DNA of 64,000 nt from Marihabitans asiaticum (GCF_007828725.1 NZ_VIUW01000001.1:558001-622000); one strand, 5' to 3'; positions 9,807-18,422 are shown, counted from the first letter of the stretch. The notes: a model not told the origin generated them from the letters alone. Translations and numbers: made by a program.

Positions 9807-10658
9807 GTGTCATCCGCTGAGCAGCTCCCGCAGACCCGGGCCGAGCGTCGGCGGGCGCAGCAGGGCCGACGGGGCCCCGACGAGACACCGGCTCGCCCCG
9901 CGCTCGAGGCAGCTCCCGCCCGCCCCCGGCCGGTCGTCGCTGCGGCGACGATGGTCCTTGGTCTCGCCGTCGCGGTCGCGAGCACCGCGACCGAGCACTC
10001 GCTGCTCATCGGCGTGGTCGCCCTGTGCGCGGTGCTCGTCGCGGTGGGCCTGCCCCGGCTCGTCGGGCTGGTCGGCGCCCGGGCGAGCTCGGTCGTCCTC
10101 CTGCTCACCACCGCCGGCCTCGTCGCCGCGCGGATGTTCAAGGAGGGTGAGCCGCTGCTGGAGCTGGTGCCGTTCGCCGCGGCCGGAGGCTTCGTCATGG
10201 CGTGCCTGACCCCGCTGGTCAGCGCAGCGGCGCGCCGGCAGCTCACCTGGTGGCTCAGCGCCACCAGTCTCGGGGTGCTGCTCCTCGTGAGCGGCTTCGT
10301 CCTCACGGGGGTCTCCGACGCGCGCCGTCCGGTCATCGTGGCCGCCGTCGCCATCGCCGTGTCGGCGGTGGTCGAGGTGATCATGACCCGGGGCCGAGCT
10401 CGGTCCTGGCTGCTGCCGGTCACCATGGTCGTCGGCGGCATCGCCGGTCTGGTGGTCGAGCTGGCGGTCCGCGACGAGATGCTCGTCTGGGCCGTGCTCG
10501 TCGGCGTCCTCGCCGCCGGGATCGCCCTCGCCCTGCGTCAGGTGCTGGCCCAGCTGCCGCGGATCGACGAGCCGGTCGGCTCGATCGCCACCGGCGCCGC
10601 GTCCCTGCTCGTCGTCGGTCCGGTGGTGCTCACCCTCGCCCGGGTCTTCCTCGGCTGA
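9807..10658 (+). CDS. Multi-pass membrane protein of unknown function
   Basis: The 283-aa product has a charged, Arg/Pro-rich cytoplasmic N-terminus of about 45 residues and then about seven hydrophobic segments up to residue 280. I recognise no catalytic motif. The GTG start at 9807 follows TAAGGT (9795-9800) by 6 nt, the leaderless pattern. It is divergent from glnR with only 41 bp between starts, so the two promoters overlap. Confidence 0.75.
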   Translation: MSSAEQLPQTRAERRRAQQGRRGPDETPARPALEAAPARPRPVVAAATMVLGLAVAVASTATEHSLLIGVVALCAVLVAVGLPRLVGLVGARASSVVLLLTTAGLVAARMFKEGEPLLELVPFAAAGGFVMACLTPLVSAAARRQLTWWLSATSLGVLLLVSGFVLTGVSDARRPVIVAAVAIAVSAVVEVIMTRGRARSWLLPVTMVVGGIAGLVVELAVRDEMLVWAVLVGVLAAGIALALRQVLAQLPRIDEPVGSIATGAASLLVVGPVVLTLARVFLG

Positions 10659-10693
10659 CCGGGCCGGTCGGCGAGGAGCCGTAGGCTGGCGCC

Positions 10694-11191
10694 ATGTTCA
10701 CTCTCGACGCCACGCTGCACCCCGACATCGCGCCGCTCGCCTGGCTCGTGGGCCGGTGGGAGGGCGCTGGCGTCGTCGGGTACCCGGGCATGGAGTCGCG
10801 CAACTTCGGCCAGGAGGTCGTCTGCTCCCACGACGGTCGGCCCTTCCTGCGGTGGGAGTCGCGCACCTGGCTGCTCGACGCCGACGGCAACCAGGTCGAG
10901 CAGTTCGCCACCGAGCTGGGCTTCTGGCGTCCCGGCGGTGAGGGCGAGGTCGAGCTGCTCCTCACCCACCCCAGCGGCCACGTCGAGCTCTACTTCGGCG
11001 CCGTCGACACCGCGAAGATCCAGATGAGCACCGACGGCATCATCCGCAGCCCGCAGGCGGTCGACTACAGCGCCGCCACCCGGCTGTACGGGCTGGTGCA
11101 GAGCAACCTCATGTGGGTCATGGACATGGCCGCGCACGGCGAGCCGATGCAGAGCTACATGTCCGCCGAGCTCAAGCGCGTCGAGGGCTGA
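10694..11191 (+). CDS. Nitrobindin-like heme-binding beta-barrel protein (FABP/DUF1794 family)
   Basis: The 165-aa product matches nitrobindin-type beta-barrels in length and in the N-terminal LVGRWEGAGVVGYPG motif; SNLMWVMDMAA lies near the C-terminus. Family members bind ferric heme b and isomerise peroxynitrite or sense NO. I have not pinned the proximal heme His. TAGGCT (10682-10687) lies 6 nt before the ATG, supporting this start and a leaderless message. It stands alone and converges on the LCP gene. Confidence 0.8.
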   Translation: MFTLDATLHPDIAPLAWLVGRWEGAGVVGYPGMESRNFGQEVVCSHDGRPFLRWESRTWLLDADGNQVEQFATELGFWRPGGEGEVELLLTHPSGHVELYFGAVDTAKIQMSTDGIIRSPQAVDYSAATRLYGLVQSNLMWVMDMAAHGEPMQSYMSAELKRVEG

Positions 11192-11236
11192 GGTCGAGGG
11201 CTGAGCCTGGGGCGTCTCACCGCGCCGGCCCTCCCC

Positions 11237-11323
11237 GCACCTGCCAAGGCAGGTGCCCGGTTAGTCGGTACGAGCCTTGGTAGGTGCGGGGCTTGTGGGT
11301 GCGAGCCACGGTAGGTGCGGGGC
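11237..11323. terminator. Hairpin plus 31-bp-period direct repeat between convergent genes
   Basis: GCACCTGCC (11237-11245), two A residues, and GGCAGGTGC (11248-11256) form a tight hairpin. It is followed by two similar units, CGAGCC(TT/AC)GGTAGGTGCGGGGC, at 11271-11292 and 11302-11323. The element fills the gap between the nitrobindin and LCP gene ends and probably terminates both. Confidence 0.55.
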
Positions 11324-11324
11324 G

Positions 11325-12374
11325 TCAGCTGGAGGACTGGACGTAACCGGCCATGTCGTCGGCCTTGAGCGCATCGCTCAGGGCGGCCATGCCCTGCTCG
11401 TCCAGGACGTCGATCGACTCGCCACCCTCGGTCGTGCCGTAGCCGGCGAAGGGTGCGGTGACGAAGTGGATGTCCTCGCCCCGCACGCCGCGCAGCGCCA
11501 ACGCCTGGTTGCGCATATCACCGGTGGTGAGGGTGTCGTCGACGACGGCGTTCGAGGTGCCGGCCTCGACGAAGCTGGCGAACTTCACCGGGTTGAGCAG
11601 CACACCGGGCGAGAGCGCCTTGGTCATGATCGCCTTCATCCAGGCCTGCTGGCGCTGACCGCGGGAGATGTCCCCTTCGCTGAGCTGGTAGCGCTCCCGG
11701 ACGAAGCCGAGCGCCTGCTCGCCGTCGAGGTCGTTCCACCCCTGCTGGATCTCGACCCCGCCGTTACCGCTGGACGAGCTGGCCTCGTCGGCCCAGACCC
11801 GGACGCCGCCGACGGCGTCGGTCATCTGCTTGAAGCCCTCGAAGTCAGTCTTGGCCACGTGGTCGACCTTGACCCCGAGCAGGTCCTGCAGGGTCTGGAC
11901 GAGCAGGGGCGCGCCACCGTAGGCGTACGACGCGTTGATCTTGCCCTTGCCCCGGCCCGGGATCTCGACGTAGAGGTCGCGGGGGAAGTGGATGAGGTAG
12001 ACGGCGCTGCTGTCCTTCGGGATGTGCACGAGCTGGATGACGTCCGCGCGGGAGGCCGTCTCTCCGGGTCGCGCATCGGACCCGATGACGAGGTAGTTCG
12101 TCCCACCGTCGGTGACGAGCCGGTCGCCCCGGGTGCTCTGCTCCTCGTCGCCGCCCTCGCCACCGGGCAGCAGCGCCTCGCGCTTGACGTCGTCGACCTT
12201 GCTGTTGAGGAAGCCGAGGTAGCCGCCGACCCCCGCCACGGCGAGGACGACGATGCACAGCAGGGCGACGAGGGCTCGTCGTAGGCCGCGTCGGCGGGGA
12301 CGGGCAGCACCGCGTCGCCCGGGGTTGCGGTCGTCGCGCGCGTCGTCGCCGTCGAAGAGGTCGTCCTCCAGCAC
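11325..12374 (-). CDS. LytR-CpsA-Psr (LCP) family cell-wall glycopolymer transferase
   Basis: The 349-aa product has a basic cytoplasmic tail (residues about 15-33), one membrane helix (about 34-56) and an extracellular LCP domain. Signature parts are VIGSDAR, RADVIQLVHIPKD, FPRDLYVEIPGRGKGKINA and FVRERYQLSEGDISRGQRQQ, which hold the Arg/Asp residues that bind the polyprenyl pyrophosphate. LCP enzymes attach secondary wall polymers to peptidoglycan. The GTG at 12374 is chosen because TAGACT (12387-12382) precedes it by 7 nt; a longer reading would run through the divergent fur gene. Confidence 0.9.
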   Translation of the reverse strand: MLEDDLFDGDDARDDRNPGRRGAARPRRRGLRRALVALLCIVVLAVAGVGGYLGFLNSKVDDVKREALLPGGEGGDEEQSTRGDRLVTDGGTNYLVIGSDARPGETASRADVIQLVHIPKDSSAVYLIHFPRDLYVEIPGRGKGKINASYAYGGAPLLVQTLQDLLGVKVDHVAKTDFEGFKQMTDAVGGVRVWADEASSSSGNGGVEIQQGWNDLDGEQALGFVRERYQLSEGDISRGQRQQAWMKAIMTKALSPGVLLNPVKFASFVEAGTSNAVVDDTLTTGDMRNQALALRGVRGEDIHFVTAPFAGYGTTEGGESIDVLDEQGMAALSDALKADDMAGYVQSSS

Positions 12375-12431
12375 GGGGGTGAGTCTAGGCGGGTCGGCCG
12401 GACCGCCGCAGGAGGCCGTACATTGGCGGTC

Positions 12432-12866
12432 ATGGTGCACATCGACCGGCTCACCGCGGCCGTCCGTGCCCGCGGCCTGCGGATGACCGATCCGCGACGG
12501 CGGGTGCTCGCCGCGCTCGCCGGCTCCCAGCACCAGACCCCGGAGCAGATCCTCCAGGTGGTGACCGACGACGGTGGCAGCGAGCTGCCCCCTTCGACGA
12601 TCTATCGCACGCTGCAGGCGCTCGAGGAGGCTGGTGTCGTCGCCCACACCCACCTCGACCACGGGCCGCCGACCTACCAGCTTGCCGGCCCGCACCGGCA
12701 CCTCCACCTCGTGTGCCGCTCCTGCAAGACGGTCTCCGAGCTGCCCTCCGAGCATGCGGCCGCGCTCGTTGGGACGATCCGCTCCGAGACCGGCTTCCGC
12801 GCCGACCCGACCCACATGGCAATTCACGGCCGGTGCGCGCGATGCGCCGGCGAGGAGGACCGATGA
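12432..12866 (+). CDS. Fur-family metalloregulator (Zur-like)
   Basis: The 144-aa product has an N-terminal winged helix (LPPSTIYRTLQALEEAGVV) and the Fur dimerisation domain with HRHLHLVCRSC and a second pair CARC near the end, giving the structural zinc site. Absence of an extra His-rich stretch leaves Zur, Fur or PerR roles open; the short zinc-site-rich form leans to Zur. The ATG at 12432 follows TACATT (12419-12424) by 7 nt, so the message is probably leaderless. It is coupled to ygfZ (ATGA) and divergent from the LCP gene. Confidence 0.88.
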   Translation: MVHIDRLTAAVRARGLRMTDPRRRVLAALAGSQHQTPEQILQVVTDDGGSELPPSTIYRTLQALEEAGVVAHTHLDHGPPTYQLAGPHRHLHLVCRSCKTVSELPSEHAAALVGTIRSETGFRADPTHMAIHGRCARCAGEEDR

Positions 12867-13882
12867 GCGAGCTCGTCCATCAGCCCGGAGCAGTCCCCGG
12901 TGAGGGGCGGGACGCCGCGGTGGCCGTCCACTACGGCGACCCCCTGCGGGAGCAGCGGCTGCTGCGCGAGGGCCTGGCCGCGGTCGACCTCGGCCACCGC
13001 GGGGTCGTCACGGTGGCCGGCTCGGACCGGCTGACCTGGCTGCACTCCCTGACCACCCAGCAGCTGAGCGACCTGGCTCCGCGGACCTCCGCGGAGTCCC
13101 TGGTGCTCAGCCCCAAGGGGCACGTCGAGCACGACCTGCACCTCGTCGACGACGGCGAGCGGGTGTGGATCACCTGCGAGCCCGGTACCGCCGGCGACCT
13201 CGTCGGCTGGCTGGACTCGATGCGCTTCATGCTCGACGTCCAGGTCGAGGACCGTAGCGCGGACTACGCGGTGGTCGGCGAGAGCGGTGACCGCGAGAGC
13301 GTCGACGGCGAGCCGCTGGCCTGGCTCGACCCGTGGCCCGGTCCGGTGGGTGACACCTTCGCCTACGGGCCGGACACCTCCGAGCACCCGGGGGCGGCAT
13401 GGTCCTGCCGCGAGCTGATCGTGCCGAAGGGGGATGTGCCCGCCGCCGTGGGAGACCGCCAGCTCGCGGGACTGTGGGCCTGGGAGGCGCTGCGGGTCGC
13501 GGCCTGGCGGCCGCGGCTCGGGGCCGAGACCGACCACCGCACCATCCCCCACGAGGTCGACTGGCTGCGCAGCGCCGTGCACCTGCACAAGGGCTGCTAC
13601 CGCGGTCAGGAGACGGTGGCTCGGGTGAAGAACCTCGGCCGACCGCCGCGGCGCCTCGTCTTCTTGCACCTCGACGGGTCGGGGCACATCGTGCCGACCG
13701 CGGGGGAGCCGGTGCGATGGGGCGAGAAGCAGGTCGGGGCACTCACCTCGGTCGCCCGTCATCACGAGGACGGGCCGGTCGCGCTCGCGCTCGTGAAGCG
13801 CAACACCCCCGTCGACGTCGACCTCACCGCGGGCGACGAGGCCCCGGTCGCCGCGGCGCAGACGGTCATCGTCGCCCCCTGA
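12863..13882 (+). CDS. ygfZ: YgfZ/GcvT-like folate-binding protein
   Basis: The 339-aa product has the GcvT-type fold and the signature KGCYRGQE of YgfZ (IBA57) proteins, which use tetrahydrofolate in maintenance of some Fe-S enzymes such as MiaB. The N-terminal folate region includes VVTVAGSDRLTWLHSLTTQ. The start at 12863 overlaps the fur stop by 4 nt. The fur-ygfZ pairing links metal sensing with Fe-S repair, though that is inference. Confidence 0.92.
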   Translation: MSELVHQPGAVPGEGRDAAVAVHYGDPLREQRLLREGLAAVDLGHRGVVTVAGSDRLTWLHSLTTQQLSDLAPRTSAESLVLSPKGHVEHDLHLVDDGERVWITCEPGTAGDLVGWLDSMRFMLDVQVEDRSADYAVVGESGDRESVDGEPLAWLDPWPGPVGDTFAYGPDTSEHPGAAWSCRELIVPKGDVPAAVGDRQLAGLWAWEALRVAAWRPRLGAETDHRTIPHEVDWLRSAVHLHKGCYRGQETVARVKNLGRPPRRLVFLHLDGSGHIVPTAGEPVRWGEKQVGALTSVARHHEDGPVALALVKRNTPVDVDLTAGDEAPVAAAQTVIVAP

Positions 13883-13911
13883 CCCCGCACCCCCACCGCC
13901 ACCCCCGCCCC

Positions 13912-14075
13912 CACCCCCTCCCAGCGGGTTGAGGTATTCACGCCCGGCTGGACGCCGCAGTTGTACCTCTACCCGGTGTGACCCGCCCACCCCCTCCCAG
14001 CGGGTCGAGGTACAAGCGCCCGGCTGGACGCCGCAGTTGTACCTCTACCGGGCATACCTCGACCCGGTGTGACGC
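13912..14075. repeat. Two 76-bp-spaced copies of an intergenic palindromic repeat
   Basis: Copies begin at 13912 and 13988 with the same 17 bases (CACCCCCTCCCAGCGGG). Both contain CGCCCGGCTGGACGCCGCAG followed by TTGTACCTCTACC. In copy 2, GAGGTACAA and TTGTACCTC form a perfect 9-bp inverted repeat around a GC-rich loop. In copy 1 the left arm is degenerate (GAGGTATTC). It lies downstream of ygfZ and upstream of the XRE gene. A REP-like element or terminator is possible. Confidence 0.7.
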
Positions 14076-14087
14076 ACCTCATGCACG

Positions 14088-14118
14088 CTCCAGTTTGCAT
14101 CTGCTAACTGGAGTTAGC
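14088..14118. promoter_or_regulatory. Palindromic operator upstream of the XRE gene
   Basis: GCTAACTGGAGTTAGC (14103-14118) is a perfect 16-bp palindrome. CTCCAGTTTGC (14088-14098) repeats its half-site in inverted orientation with one mismatch, giving three half-sites. It ends 11 nt before the XRE start codon, where it would block transcription, so autoregulation by the XRE protein is the simplest reading. Confidence 0.7.
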
Positions 14119-14129
14119 ACAATAGAGGC

Positions 14130-14696
14130 ATGGCCAAGAACCCGCTCGGAGACCTGGGGAACAACCTCGGGGAGTACCTCCGCGACCAACGGGTCAGCGC
14201 CTCCTTGTCGGTCCGGCAGCTGAGCGAGCGGGCGGGGATCTCCAACCCCTACCTCTCCCAGATCGAGCGGGGGCTCAAGCGCCCCAGCGCTGAGATCCTG
14301 CAGCAGATCGCCAAGGGCCTCTCGATCAGCGCCGAGACCCTGTACGTGCAGGCCGGGCTGATCGACCCCGATGACGATGCGCCGTCACGGCCGACGGCGC
14401 GCGAGGCGATCGCCGCCGACCTCCGGCTCACCGGACGTCAGCGACAGACCCTCATCGACATCTACGACTCCTTCGTCGGCTCGTCCCCCGGGGTGAGCGC
14501 CGGCGAGGAGCCGGCAGACCTCCCTTCGCCCGCCCCCTCGGCGGCGCGGGAGACCGGCGCCGGCGCGAGATCCGCGAAGAAGACCTCCGCGAAGAAGACC
14601 ACCCCGAAGCGGCCCGGGACGAAGAAGTCCACCGCACCGAAGAAGACGGCGAAGCGGTCGACGACGACCGCCCGCGCCGCCAAGAACACCCGCTGA
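14130..14696 (+). CDS. XRE-family regulator with a Lys/Ala-rich C-terminal tail
   Basis: The 188-aa product has an XRE helix-turn-helix at about residues 12-67 (LSVRQLSERAGISNPYLSQI) and a middle segment with LTGRQRQTLIDIYDSFVG. Its last 50 residues are made largely of Lys, Ala, Thr, Arg and Ser, resembling histone-like tails. Mycobacteria keep a similar regulator next to hbhA, and here too the next gene is HbhA-like, 21 bp downstream. The tail may add non-specific DNA or polyanion binding. Confidence 0.88.
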   Translation: MAKNPLGDLGNNLGEYLRDQRVSASLSVRQLSERAGISNPYLSQIERGLKRPSAEILQQIAKGLSISAETLYVQAGLIDPDDDAPSRPTAREAIAADLRLTGRQRQTLIDIYDSFVGSSPGVSAGEEPADLPSPAPSAARETGAGARSAKKTSAKKTTPKRPGTKKSTAPKKTAKRSTTTARAAKNTR

Positions 14697-14717
14697 AGCA
14701 CCAGAAGGAGAAGCAGC

Positions 14718-15344
14718 ATGAGCGTCACCACCAGCATCAAGAAGGTCGTCACCGGCTACCCCTACGCCGTCGTCGGCACGACCGACCTCGCCGTCGAGCG
14801 CGTCCGCGAGACCCGCGCCCAGCTCGACGCCCTGCGCGCCGAGTACGCCCCGGCCAAGGTCCAGGCTCGCCTGGCCAAGGCCCCCGAGGTCGCCACCAAG
14901 GAGTACGACGACCTCGTGGTCCGCGGCGAGAAGCTCGTGGAGCGGATCCGCACCCAGCAGTCCACCCAGGACTTCCTCGGTCAGGCCAAGGCCACCCTCG
15001 CCCTCGGCAAGGGCGTCGTCACCTCGGCCCGCAAGACCGTCGACGAGGTCGAGCGCGCCGCGAAGGCGACCGTCACCGTCGGCCGCAAGGAGGCCGTCAA
15101 GGCCGCCGAGGCCGTCGCCGACTCGGTGGACGTCGACGTCGACGTCGACACCGAGAAGGCGAGCACCGCGGTGAAGTCCGCCGCGAAGAACACCCGCAGC
15201 TCGGCCAAGCGGACCTCGACCACCGCGAAGAAGGGCACCGCCCGGACCCGCACCCAGGCGAAGTCCACCGGTACCTCGGCCCGCAAGACCGCCGCCAAGG
15301 GCGCGAAGTCCACGGCCAAGGCTGCCGAGAAGGTCGGCGACTGA
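14718..15344 (+). CDS. HbhA-like heparin-binding/nucleoid-associated protein
   Basis: The 208-aa product starts after AGGAGAAG, a strong ribosome site. Residues about 15-110 are helical and charged, predicted coiled coil. A run of alternating Val-Asp (DVDVDVDVD) near residue 138-145 precedes a Lys/Ala/Thr-rich tail to the C-terminus. This layout matches mycobacterial HbhA, a surface adhesin that also binds DNA through its Lys-rich tail. No signal peptide is seen. The name is by architecture and synteny; a purely nucleoid role is equally possible. Confidence 0.75.
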   Translation: MSVTTSIKKVVTGYPYAVVGTTDLAVERVRETRAQLDALRAEYAPAKVQARLAKAPEVATKEYDDLVVRGEKLVERIRTQQSTQDFLGQAKATLALGKGVVTSARKTVDEVERAAKATVTVGRKEAVKAAEAVADSVDVDVDVDTEKASTAVKSAAKNTRSSAKRTSTTAKKGTARTRTQAKSTGTSARKTAAKGAKSTAKAAEKVGD

Positions 15345-15374
15345 GCTCACCGGTCGGCGGTTATCGTCGGTCGG

Positions 15375-16364
15375 GTGAGTGACTCTCGCCGCACCCCCGA
15401 CGACACCTCCGCCCTCGACGAGGCCCCCGTGCTGGTCCATGTGACCCGCGGGGGCCTCGTCGAGTCCGCCCACCACGGCCGGATCGCCGCGCTGGCCGCC
15501 GACGGCGCCCCCGCCCTCACCCGCGGCGACGTCGAGGCGCCGGTCTACCCGCGCTCGACGCTCAAGCCAGTCCAGGCCCTCGCCATGGTGCGCCACGGCC
15601 TCGACCTCGCCCCCCATCACCTCGCGACGGTCTGCGCCAGCCACTCGGGGGAGCCGCGCCACCTCAAGGCCGTCACCGAGATCCTCGCCGGAGCCCGCCT
15701 GAGCGTCGACGACCTGCGCACCACCCCTTCGCTCCCGCTCGGTGAGCTGCCCCAGGCCCACTGGCTCGTCGAGGGGCGCCGCCCCGAGCCGATCGGCCAC
15801 GACTGCTCCGGCAAGCACGCGGGCATGCTCGCGACCTGCGTCGTCAACGGCTGGTCGACCGAGGACTACCTCGACCCCGAGCACCCGCTGCAGCAGGCGA
15901 TCCTCGCCGAGGTCACCTCGCTCGTCGGCCCGGTCGGCCCGATCAGCGTCGACGGGTGCGGCGCGCCCCTGCCCGCGGTCCCGCTGGTCGGCATGGCGCG
16001 CGCCTTCGCCGCGATCGCCTCCGCCGCCGCAGGCACGCCCGAGCGTCGGGTCGCCGACGCGATGCGCACCCACCCCGAGCACGTCGGCGGCGAAGGGCGT
16101 GAGGTCACCGACCTCATGCGGCGCACCCCGGGTCTCATCGCCAAGGACGGGGCGGAGGCGACCTTCGTCGCGGCAGCCGACGACGGGCGCGCGGTCGCCG
16201 TCAAGATCAGCGACGGTGCCCCCTTCGCCCGGGCCCGGACGGCGGTCCTGGCCACCGGCCTGCTCCGGCTCGGGGTCCACTCCGAGGGCACCCGCGAGCA
16301 CGCGACCTCCCCCGTGCTCGGCCATGGCCGGCCGGTGGGCGAGGTCGCGGTCGTCGGGTTCTAG
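15375..16364 (+). CDS. L-asparaginase II family protein (Rhizobium-type)
   Basis: The 329-aa product resembles the class 3 (Rhizobium etli type) asparaginases, with RSTLKPVQALAM near residue 57, CASHSGEP and HDCSGKHAGML. In the characterised family the two Ser-Lys pairs in such segments form the active site and a Cys coordinates zinc. It would release ammonia from asparagine in the cytoplasm. The GTG at 15375 follows TATCGT (15362-15367) by 7 nt, again leaderless. The next gene, dtd, starts 11 bp downstream. Confidence 0.87.
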   Translation: MSDSRRTPDDTSALDEAPVLVHVTRGGLVESAHHGRIAALAADGAPALTRGDVEAPVYPRSTLKPVQALAMVRHGLDLAPHHLATVCASHSGEPRHLKAVTEILAGARLSVDDLRTTPSLPLGELPQAHWLVEGRRPEPIGHDCSGKHAGMLATCVVNGWSTEDYLDPEHPLQQAILAEVTSLVGPVGPISVDGCGAPLPAVPLVGMARAFAAIASAAAGTPERRVADAMRTHPEHVGGEGREVTDLMRRTPGLIAKDGAEATFVAAADDGRAVAVKISDGAPFARARTAVLATGLLRLGVHSEGTREHATSPVLGHGRPVGEVAVVGF

Positions 16365-16375
16365 AGGGGGTCGAC

Positions 16376-16834
16376 GTGCGCACGGTGCTGCAGCGGGTGA
16401 GTCGGGCCGAGGTGCGGGTCGAGGGTGAGGTGGTGGGGTCGATCGGCCCCGGCCTCGTCGCGCTCGTCGGCGTCGCCCACGGCGACGGCTCGGCCGAGGT
16501 CGAGACCACCGCGGCCAAGATCGCGGGGCTGCGTCTCTTCGAACCCGAGGGCGAAGGGGGTGAGCGCTCGGTCCTCGAGGTGGGCGGCGAGGTGCTCGTC
16601 GTGAGCCAGTTCACCCTGCACGCGGACGTGCGCAAGGGTCGGCGCCCGTCGTGGAACGCCGCCGCACCCGGCCCGGTCGCCGAGCCGGTGGTCGACGCGG
16701 TCGCGAAGCGGCTGCGCGAGCTGGGGGTCGCCGTGGCGACGGGACGTTTCGGTGCGCACATGGAGGTCGAGCTCGTCGGCGACGGCCCCGTCACCATCGT
16801 CCTCGACGTCCCCACCGTAGGCTCGAGCGCATGA
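16376..16834 (+). CDS. dtd: D-aminoacyl-tRNA deacylase
   Basis: The 152-aa product has the DTD signatures: MRTVLQRVSRAEVRV at the start, SQFTLHADVRKGRRPSW in the middle and GDGPVTIVLD (Gly-Pro motif) at the end. DTD hydrolyses D-amino acids from mischarged tRNAs using the cross-subunit Gly-cisPro motif. The start codon is GTG at 16376. It overlaps the next gene by 4 nt. Confidence 0.95.
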   Translation: MRTVLQRVSRAEVRVEGEVVGSIGPGLVALVGVAHGDGSAEVETTAAKIAGLRLFEPEGEGGERSVLEVGGEVLVVSQFTLHADVRKGRRPSWNAAAPGPVAEPVVDAVAKRLRELGVAVATGRFGAHMEVELVGDGPVTIVLDVPTVGSSA

Positions 16835-17139
16835 GCGTCGTCGGTCAGATCCAGGACTGGGCGATCTTCGCCCTCAGCTGCATCGTGCTCGGGGTGGCGG
16901 TCTACGCCCTGATCCATGCAGCCACCCAGCGGCCGGACGCCTTCGTGGCGGCCGGCAAGCTGACCAAGACCAAGTGGCTGGCGATCCTCGGTGTCGCGCT
17001 GCTGCTCGCGGTCGCCAGCTTCGGCGGGCTGCTGCTCGGGATGATCCTCGCGGTCGTCGCTGCCGGGGTGTACCTGGCTGATGTGAAGCCGGCGATCGAG
17101 ACGGTGCTCGGCCGGGCGCGGGACAACCGCTGGAGGTGA
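16831..17139 (+). CDS. DUF2516-family small membrane protein
   Basis: The 102-aa product has two or three hydrophobic helices (about 10-30, 48-85), a Lys-containing loop (KLTKTKWLAILG) and a basic C-terminus. This resembles the DUF2516 family of actinobacterial membrane proteins, whose function is unknown. The ATG overlaps the dtd stop. TAGGCT (16818-16823) also lies 7 nt upstream, so an internal leaderless promoter may add to dtd read-through. Confidence 0.7.
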   Translation: MSVVGQIQDWAIFALSCIVLGVAVYALIHAATQRPDAFVAAGKLTKTKWLAILGVALLLAVASFGGLLLGMILAVVAAGVYLADVKPAIETVLGRARDNRWR

Positions 17140-17209
17140 CGGACCTGCGCGTCGTGGGTCATCCTGTGCCCTCACAGCCGTACGAGAAGTCGCAGGACGA
17201 GGGGGAGCG

Positions 17210-17575
17210 ATGAGCCAGATCGACGATCCGCGTGGGGCGATGTTTGTCTCGGAGCGCCCGTGGGGCGCCTTCGAGCAGTTCACCCTCAACGAGCAGACCA
17301 CGGTGAAGATCATCACCGTCGCGCCCGGGCAGCGCCTGTCGCTGCAGACGCACGAGCACCGCGCCGAGTTCTGGCAGGTGCTCGACGTGCCGCTGGACAT
17401 CACCGTCGACGACCAGACCTGGTCGGCCCAGCCCGGGGAGCAGATCTGGGTGCCGCAGGGAGCAAAGCACCGGATGGGCAACTCCGGGCAGGTCCCGGGC
17501 CGGATCCTCGAGATCGGCTACGGCACCTTCGACGAGGACGACATCGTCCGGCTCGAGGACGACTACCAGCGCTGA
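17210..17575 (+). CDS. Cupin, mannose-6-phosphate isomerase type II-like domain protein
   Basis: The 121-aa product is a single cupin. ERPWGAFEQF at the N-terminus and SLQTHEHRAEFWQVL (His-x-His and Glu metal ligands) match the C-terminal isomerase domain of ManC-type enzymes; PQGAKHRMGN supplies the second His motif. It probably acts on a sugar phosphate or nucleotide sugar. No guanylyltransferase domain is attached. A good ribosome site (GAGGGGGAG) precedes the ATG. Confidence 0.78.
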   Translation: MSQIDDPRGAMFVSERPWGAFEQFTLNEQTTVKIITVAPGQRLSLQTHEHRAEFWQVLDVPLDITVDDQTWSAQPGEQIWVPQGAKHRMGNSGQVPGRILEIGYGTFDEDDIVRLEDDYQR

Positions 17576-17587
17576 GCAACCCAGCAC

Positions 17588-18388
17588 CTACGGCTGCGAC
17601 GTCGGCGCGACCGCGGACCAGCGCACGGTCAGCTCGCCGAGCCGCCAGCGGCGGGCGTCGCCGATGACCGGCCACGACCGGGCGAGGTGGGCGAAGGCCT
17701 CAACCGCATGCGCTCGCGCGCCGTACGTGGCGTACGGGGCGCTGCGCGCCCAGGCGGCGTCGAGATCGCCGAGCAGGGCGTGGACCGGCTCGCCCGGGAC
17801 GTTGCGGTGGATCAGCGCCTTGGGCAGCCGCTCGGCCACCACCGACGGCATCCGGGTATCAAGATCAAGGTCGTTCAGCCGCCAGGACAGGGTGAGCGTG
17901 AGCGGACCGGATCGGTCCAGCGTCACCCAGGCGCCGAGGCGGCCGAGCTCGTCGCAGGTGCCGTCGACGACGATCCCGGCCGGATCGAGCCCCTGCCGCA
18001 GCCGCTCCCAGGCCGGCGGCACCTCCCCTTCGTCGTACTGCCGCAGCACGTTGAAGGCGCGGATCACCCGCGCCGGGGGCACCGGCAGCTCGAAGCCGCC
18101 GAGGACGAAGGACAGGCCCGGCCGGGACAGGGGTTGGGCCGCCGCCACCCGCTCTGGGTCGATCTCCACGCCGACGACCTGGGTATTAGCCCGTACCGCG
18201 GCCACGCGCTCCGCCCACTCGCGGGTCGTGACGCCCGCGCTCCCGTAACCGAGGTCGACGAGGACCGGCGGTGGCCCGCCGCGGAGCCGGGCGGCGTGGG
18301 TCGAGATCAACCACCGATCGGCGCGGCGCAGGCGGTTGGGGTTCGTCGTGCCGCGCGTGACTGCTCCGACGGGGCGCTGGCTCGGCAC
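17588..18388 (-). CDS. Class I SAM-dependent methyltransferase-like protein
   Basis: The 266-aa product has a Rossmann-type motif I (VLVDLGYGSAGVTTREWAE), acidic motif II (VVGVEIDPERV) and downstream FNVLRQYDEGEVPPAWERL. Substrate is unknown. The GTG at 18388 follows TAGCCT (18400-18395, minus strand) by 6 nt. The divergent gene at 18423 starts 34 bp away with its own TANNNT box, so the two promoters are packed back to back. Confidence 0.75.
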   Translation of the reverse strand: MPSQRPVGAVTRGTTNPNRLRRADRWLISTHAARLRGGPPPVLVDLGYGSAGVTTREWAERVAAVRANTQVVGVEIDPERVAAAQPLSRPGLSFVLGGFELPVPPARVIRAFNVLRQYDEGEVPPAWERLRQGLDPAGIVVDGTCDELGRLGAWVTLDRSGPLTLTLSWRLNDLDLDTRMPSVVAERLPKALIHRNVPGEPVHALLGDLDAAWARSAPYATYGARAHAVEAFAHLARSWPVIGDARRWRLGELTVRWSAVAPTSQP

Positions 18389-18422
18389 CGCACCAGGCTA
18401 GGCGGAGACTTAGGGTTGCAGG

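Noticed and set aside
14385-16325. Long minus-strand frame of 646 codons across the XRE, hbhA-like and asparaginase genes
   Set aside because: It is antisense to three well-supported genes, and its Gly/Ala/Arg/Asp-rich composition is what high-G+C antisense frames give.
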